64,000 nucleotides of DNA from Incurvaria masculella. Its lineage: Eukaryota; Arthropoda; Insecta; Lepidoptera; Incurvariidae. Numbering within the stretch: position 1 is the stretch's first letter; every line of letters begins with the position of its first letter. Below are positions 24,801 through 30,800 of the stretch, piece by piece. A program made the translations under genes and the position numbers. Location of the stretch: positions 18,680,001 to 18,744,000 of the forward strand of contig OX335649.1 in assembly GCA_946894095.1 (NCBI GenBank), given 5' to 3'. The notes beneath the pieces were generated by a model that saw only the letters and a program-made list of their open reading frames with translations, searched no databases and was not told where the DNA came from.

Positions 24801-27800
24801 ACCTGTTGCGGATACCGCAGCCGGGTACTGTCGGCACGCACGGTGGACGAGTTCTACAGCTGCATGGGAGGCGGCGCGGGCGCAGTGTATGCAGCGGGCG
24901 AGACACTAGTCGCGCGCGTGGTGGCGCTGGGCGAGGCGCCAGAGCTGCCGCGGCTGCGAGACCTGCACCGCTACCACGTGACACCGCCGGCCGCTCCGCC
25001 GCCGCCCATACACACCGCGATGAGTACTACCTGTTGCGGATACCGCAGCCGGGTACTGTCGGCACGCACGGTGGACGAGTTCTACAGCTGCATGGGAGGC
25101 GCTGCGGGCGCAGTGTATGCAGCGGGCGAGACACTGGTGTCGCGCGTGGTGGCGCTGGGCGAGGCGCCAGAGCTGCCGCGGTTGCGAGACCTGCACCGCT
25201 ACCACGTGACACCGCCGGCCGCGCCGCCGCCGCTCATATACACCGCGGTGAGTACTACCTGGTGGAGATACCGCAGCCGGATACTCTCGGCACGCACGGT
25301 GGACGAGTTCTTCAGCTGCATGGGAGGCGCTGCGGGCGCAGTGTATGCAGCGGGCGAGACACTGGTGTCGCGCGTGGTGGCGCTGGGTGAGGCGCCAGAG
25401 CTGCCGCGGTTGCGAGACCTGCACCGCTACCACGTGACACCGCCGGCCGTGCCGCCGCCGCTCATATACACCGCGGTGAGTACTACCTGGTGGAGATACC
25501 GCAGCCGGATACTCTCGGCACGCACGGTGGACGAGTTCTACAGCTGCATGGGAGGCGCTGCGGGCGCAGTGTATGCAGCGGGCGAGACACTGGTGTCGCG
25601 CGTGGCGGCGCTGGGCGAGGCGCCAGAGCTGCCGCGGTTGCGAGACCTACACCGCTACCACGTGACACCGCCGGCCGCGCCGCCGCCGCTCATATACACC
25701 GCGGTGAGTACTACCTGTTGCGGATACCGCAGCCGGGTACTGTCGGCACGCACGGTGGACGAGTTCTACAGCTGCATGGGAGGCGGCGCGGGCGCAGTGT
25801 ATGCAGCGGGCGAGACACTAGTGGCGCGCGTGGTGGCGCTGGGCGAGGCGCCAGAGCTGCCGCGGTTGCGAGACCTGCACCGCTACCACGTGACACCGCC
25901 GGCCGCTCCGCCGCCGCCCATACACACCGCGGTGAGTACTACCTGTTGCGGATACCGCAGCCGGGTACTGTCGGCACGCACGGTGGACGAGTTCTACAGC
26001 TGCATGGGAGGCGGCGCGGGCGCAGTGTATGCAGCGGGCGAGACACTAGTCGCGCGCGTGGTGGCGCTGGGCGAGGCGCCAGAGCTGCCGCGGTTGCGAG
26101 ACCTGCACCGCTACCACGTGACACCGCCGGCCGCTCCACCGCCGCCCATACACACCGCGGTGAGTACTACCTGTTGCGGATACCGCAGCCGGGTACTGTC
26201 GGCACGCACGGTGGACGAGTTCTACAGCTGCATGGGAGGCGGCGCGGGCGCAGTGTATGCAGCGGGCGAGACACTAGTGGCGCGCGTGGTGGCGCTGGGC
26301 GAGGCGCCAGAGCTGCCGCGGTTGCGAGACCTGCACCGCTACCACGTGACACCGCCGGCCGCTCCGCCGCCGCCCATACACACCGCGGTGAGTACTACCT
26401 GTTGCGGATACCGCAGCCGGGTACTGTCGGCACGCACGGTGGACGAGTTCTACAGCTGCATGGGAGGCGGCGCGGGCGCAGTGTATGCAGCGGGCGAGAC
26501 ACTAGTCGCGCGCGTGGTGGCGCTGGGCGAGGCGCCAGAGCTGCCGCGGCTGCGAGACCTGCACCGCTACCACGTGACACCGCCGGCCGCTCCGCCGCCG
26601 CCCATACACACCGCGGTGAGTACTACCTGTTGCGGATACCGCAGCCGGGTACTGTCGGCACGCACGGTGGACGAGTTCTACAGCTGCATGGGAGGCGCTG
26701 CGGGCGCAGTGTATGCAGCGGGCGAGACACTGGTGTCGCGCGTGGTGGCGCTGGGCGAGGCGCCAGAGCTGCCGCGGTTGCGAGACCTGCACCGCTACCA
26801 CGTGACACCGCCGGCCGCGCGGCCGCCGCTCATATACACCGCGGTGAGTACTACCTGGTGGAGATACCGCAGCCGGATACTCTCGGCACGCACGGTGGAC
26901 GAGTTCTTCAGCTGCATGGGAGGCGCTGCGGGCGCAGTGTATGCAGCGGGCGAGACACTGGTGTCGCGCGTGGTGGCGCTGGGCGAGGCGCCAGAGCTGC
27001 CGCGGTTGCGAGACCTGCACCGCTACCACGTGACACCGCCGGCCGTGCCGCCGCCGCTCATATACACCGCGGTGAGTACTACCTGGTGGAGATACCGCAG
27101 CCGGATACTCTCGGCACGCACGGTGGACGAGTTCTACAGCTGCATGGGAGGCGCTGCGGGCGCAGTGTATGCAGCGGGCGAGACACTGGTGTCGCGCGTG
27201 GCGGCGCTGGGCGAGGCGCCAGAGCTGCCGCGGTTGCGAGACCTACACCGCTACCACGTGACACCGCCGGCCGCGCCGCCGCCGCTCATATACACCGCGG
27301 TGAGTACTACCTGGTGGAGATACCGCAGCCGGATACTCTCGGCACGCACGGTGGACGAGTTCTTCAGCTGCATGGGAGGCGCTGCGGGCGCAGTGTATGC
27401 AGCGGGCGAGACACTGGTGTCGCGCGTGGTGGCGCTGGGCGAGGCGCCAGAGCTGCCGCGGTTGCGAGACCTGCACCGCTACCACGTGACACCGCCGGCC
27501 GCGCCGCCGCCGCTCATATACACCGCGGTGAGTACTACCTGGTGGAGATACCGCAGCCGGATACTCTCGGCACGCACGGTGGACGAGTTCTACAGCTGCA
27601 TGGGAGGCGCTGCGGGCGCAGTGTATGCAGCGGGCGAGACACTGGTGTCGCGCGTGGTGGCGCTGGGCGAGGCGCCAGAGCTGCCGCGGTTGCGAGACCT
27701 GCACCGATACCACGTGACACCGCCGGCCGCGCCGCCACCGCCCATGCACCGTAATTTAAAAACAATATTAAATAAGAGTCCATGTAAATTGTAATTTGTT

Positions 27801-30800
27801 TTTACGAAACGTTGGCATGGAGATGGATAACAATCTTTGAGTTATGTTTGAACGATTGTGAGCGAACAGGAGGTTTCAGAAAATTATGCCCAACTCATGC
27901 CATACTTACTTTTTGTCCCTACTGAAAACGCCTATGTTACCGTGAATTTAAGATTACAAAGAACAGGTAAAAATGAAGCACATGCATCATTCCAGGTGCA
28001 GTCCGTAACCAGGAGAGGCTTGAAATTGTTCTACTCGGAAGATGAAGGTGACTCTAGTGATGACGGAAATCGGTTGGCCTTAGCGACGGTAAGTTATATT
28101 TAATTACTCGTCCAAATCATTGTATGTATGTCGCAAAAATGTGATAAGATTAGGGTTTTGATCAGTAGACCCATCATTGAAATTCTATGCTCACGAATCA
28201 GGCATCTTTCCGTCGAGAAAATAGCTTCATCAACGGTTTTCTCCACCGCAAGACTCCTGATTCCTGAGCACGGAATTCCTAGAATAAGCCTACAGGTCCC
28301 TACAAAAACCCTGCCGATGTTAGAATTTAAAATTCCTTCATGACATGACCTTCATTTTAAATAAATATTCCGAATTAAAAACCGAATAAGAAAGGAAACA
28401 TTGCACACTTATCGAGCCCACGGTCAGTCTACATTACAGGCCATTTAATTTTTCCAGATTTGTTTAACCTAAATGGGGATTTCTATCCTCCTTTAACACA
28501 AGCTTCCAGGTAATTAAATTGATCGGTCGGTCGACTACTGCAGGTGAACTTGCCTCGGCGCGTGGAGACGTCGGGCGGCGACCGGCTGTCGCTCGACATC
28601 GGCGCCCTGAAGCGGCAGTACGCGCGCCTCCGCGAGCGGCAGCGGCAAGCGCACGTCATACTGGCCGCGGCTTGCGCACGCCACGCCGCAGGTACATAGC
28701 GACTAAAGAAATGTCATCCAAGACAAGATCTCTCATCTAATGGCACGATGGAGGTAAACTTGTCTCGGCGCGTGGAGACGTCGAGCGGCAACCGGCTGTC
28801 GCTCGGCATCGGCGCCCTGAAGCGGCAGAACGGGCGCCTGCGCGTGCGGCAGCGGCAAGCGCACGTCATACTGGCCACGGCTTGCGCACCCCACGCCGCA
28901 GGTACATAGCGACTAAGGAAATGTCATCCAAGACAAGATCTCTTATCTAATGGCACGACGGAGGTGAACTTGCCTCGGCGCGTGGAGACGTCGGGCGGCG
29001 ACCGGCTGTCGCTCGACATCGGCGCCCTGAAGCGGCAGTATGCGCGCCTGTGCGAGTGGTAGCGGCAAGCGCACGTCATACTGGCCGCGGCTTGCGCACG
29101 CCACGCCGCAGGTACATAGCGTCTAATGAAATGTCATCCAAGACAAGATCTCTCATCTAACGGCACGATGGAGGTGAACTTGCCTCGGCGCGTGGAGACG
29201 TCGGGCGGCGACTGGCTGTCGCTCGACATCGGCGCCCTGAAGCGGCAGTACGCGCGCCTGCGCGAGCGGCAGCGGCAAGCGCACGTAATACTGGCCGCGG
29301 CTTGCGCACGCTACGCCGCAGGTAGGTACATAGCGTCTAAAGAAATGTCATCCAACACAAGATCTCTCATCTAATGGTACAATGGAAGTTATTAACGTAT
29401 ACTACTTAATATTTACTGATAGTTATACAGTTTGAAACCTTACTTCTTTCCGACAATTCGTGCACCATGTCGAGGACATCATCAGGATAGCGGCGAAACC
29501 TCGCTAGTCCGGCTCGTCATTATTTCTTGTTATTACACGTTTCTAGTCCAAAGCAACTACTCATTCGACTTACTGATGTGTTTTTAATCAAGTTGTTTGT
29601 CAATTTTAGTTGGAGTACCTGCCGCGCCGACATCACTCACGGTTAATCATCTTCTGTTGGGAAAAAGCGCCATAGTCAGCTCGCGTGGACGCCGGCTGGG
29701 TCCACCACCTGGTGCGGTGCCTCCAACGCGCCGCCAGGCACCTTCCCGCGCCTCTCGCGCCCGCACCGACGACACTATCAGTTGGAAGGATGAGCATCAC
29801 CGCAGGACAGCCACGAGGCGGGAATCCATCAAGTGGAAAGACATCAAAAAGGTCAAAGATGATAGGAAAGGATCCCTGGAGTCCGACGAGGCCGGAGACG
29901 GAGTGATCGTTTCTGAGAGAGAAGCTAATGAAATGATGTCAGCTATGCGCTCCCGTAGCATGAGTGAGTCTTCGTCGTACTCATCTCGGTCACCATCAGC
30001 TTCTAGCACAGATACCAGTCTTTGTGATGACAACAACCGGGCTAGCGACTTTGATTCCGAGCCAGCAAGCGTTGATGATAACGCTGTTGCAGTCAATAGA
30101 GCCCCTGATACTAATATCAAACCACCGAATGAGGAATTAATTCGACTTTCGCCAATTCCTGGATTGGCTGAATTTGATTGTGGCGATGAGAAAATATACA
30201 GTAAAAATATGGAAAATGTGTCCGTCAACATTAAAGATAAACCTGCTACACAATTACAGGGAATACCTGAGAGCCCTATCGACGAGTTAAAACTCAATGA
30301 AGTAGAAGCTGTTACTGAGTTTGTTAGTTCGACTCCAGGTGAACAGCTTCGGAACTATTTGGAAGAATTTGAGAATAGAAGAAATAAAGAAGATAAATGG
30401 AATACGTATGAGGGCACATCAGCAATGTGTGGTTCAAAAAGTCCTCTGTTTGATTTAGATGATAAAAAATGTAAAATATTTAGCGATATTTCTTCTAAAA
30501 GTGACAGTGACCTACTCGGACTACAGTGTTCAATGAAAAAAGATCTCACTAAGACTCCTGAATTTTATAAAAACTCCCCAACGTATCCACCATCACCTAC
30601 ACGTATGGATTTTATGGAACTTAGATCATCAAAGTTAAAATCACCTCATAATTTTGATTTCAAATCGACATATGACAGCACGCATCACCTAACAGATCTT
30701 TCCGAAAAGTTGACAACATATTCAAGACAACCTGATATTATTGATAGCCTCATTATGAGTCCTAATTTTATGCCTGACATCGATTTGACTGAAAGGAATT

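Larger units (their letters stand above)
28544..29383 (+). repeat. 4-copy tandem exon duplication, 210-bp period
   Basis: Copies begin at 28544, 28754, 28964 and 29174, each a 148-bp exon plus a 62-bp spacer; a partial fifth spacer follows to about 29383. The spacer starts GTACATAGCG and contains an in-frame TAG, so read-through is blocked, unlike the 228-bp array. A 62-nt spacer with CTAAT near the AG is about the size of a minimal insect intron. Confidence 0.92.

Noticed and set aside
22955..27754. Long open frames in other frames and on the minus strand of the 228-bp array
   Set aside because: They arise because the GC-rich unit has few stops and is repeated in phase; they repeat every 228 bp and match no protein.
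23040..27794. A free-standing 1,584-codon repeat protein gene
   Set aside because: Each unit is bounded by splice sites in phase with the TBC1D30 exons and matches the end of the TBC domain; there is no separate promoter or start. It is an exon array of TBC1D30.
28458..28509. Extra TBC1D30 exon between exons I and J (acceptor TTTTTCCAG, donor GTAATT)
   Set aside because: Entered in phase 0 it reads ICLT and stops, and its 52-bp length would break the frame into exon J.
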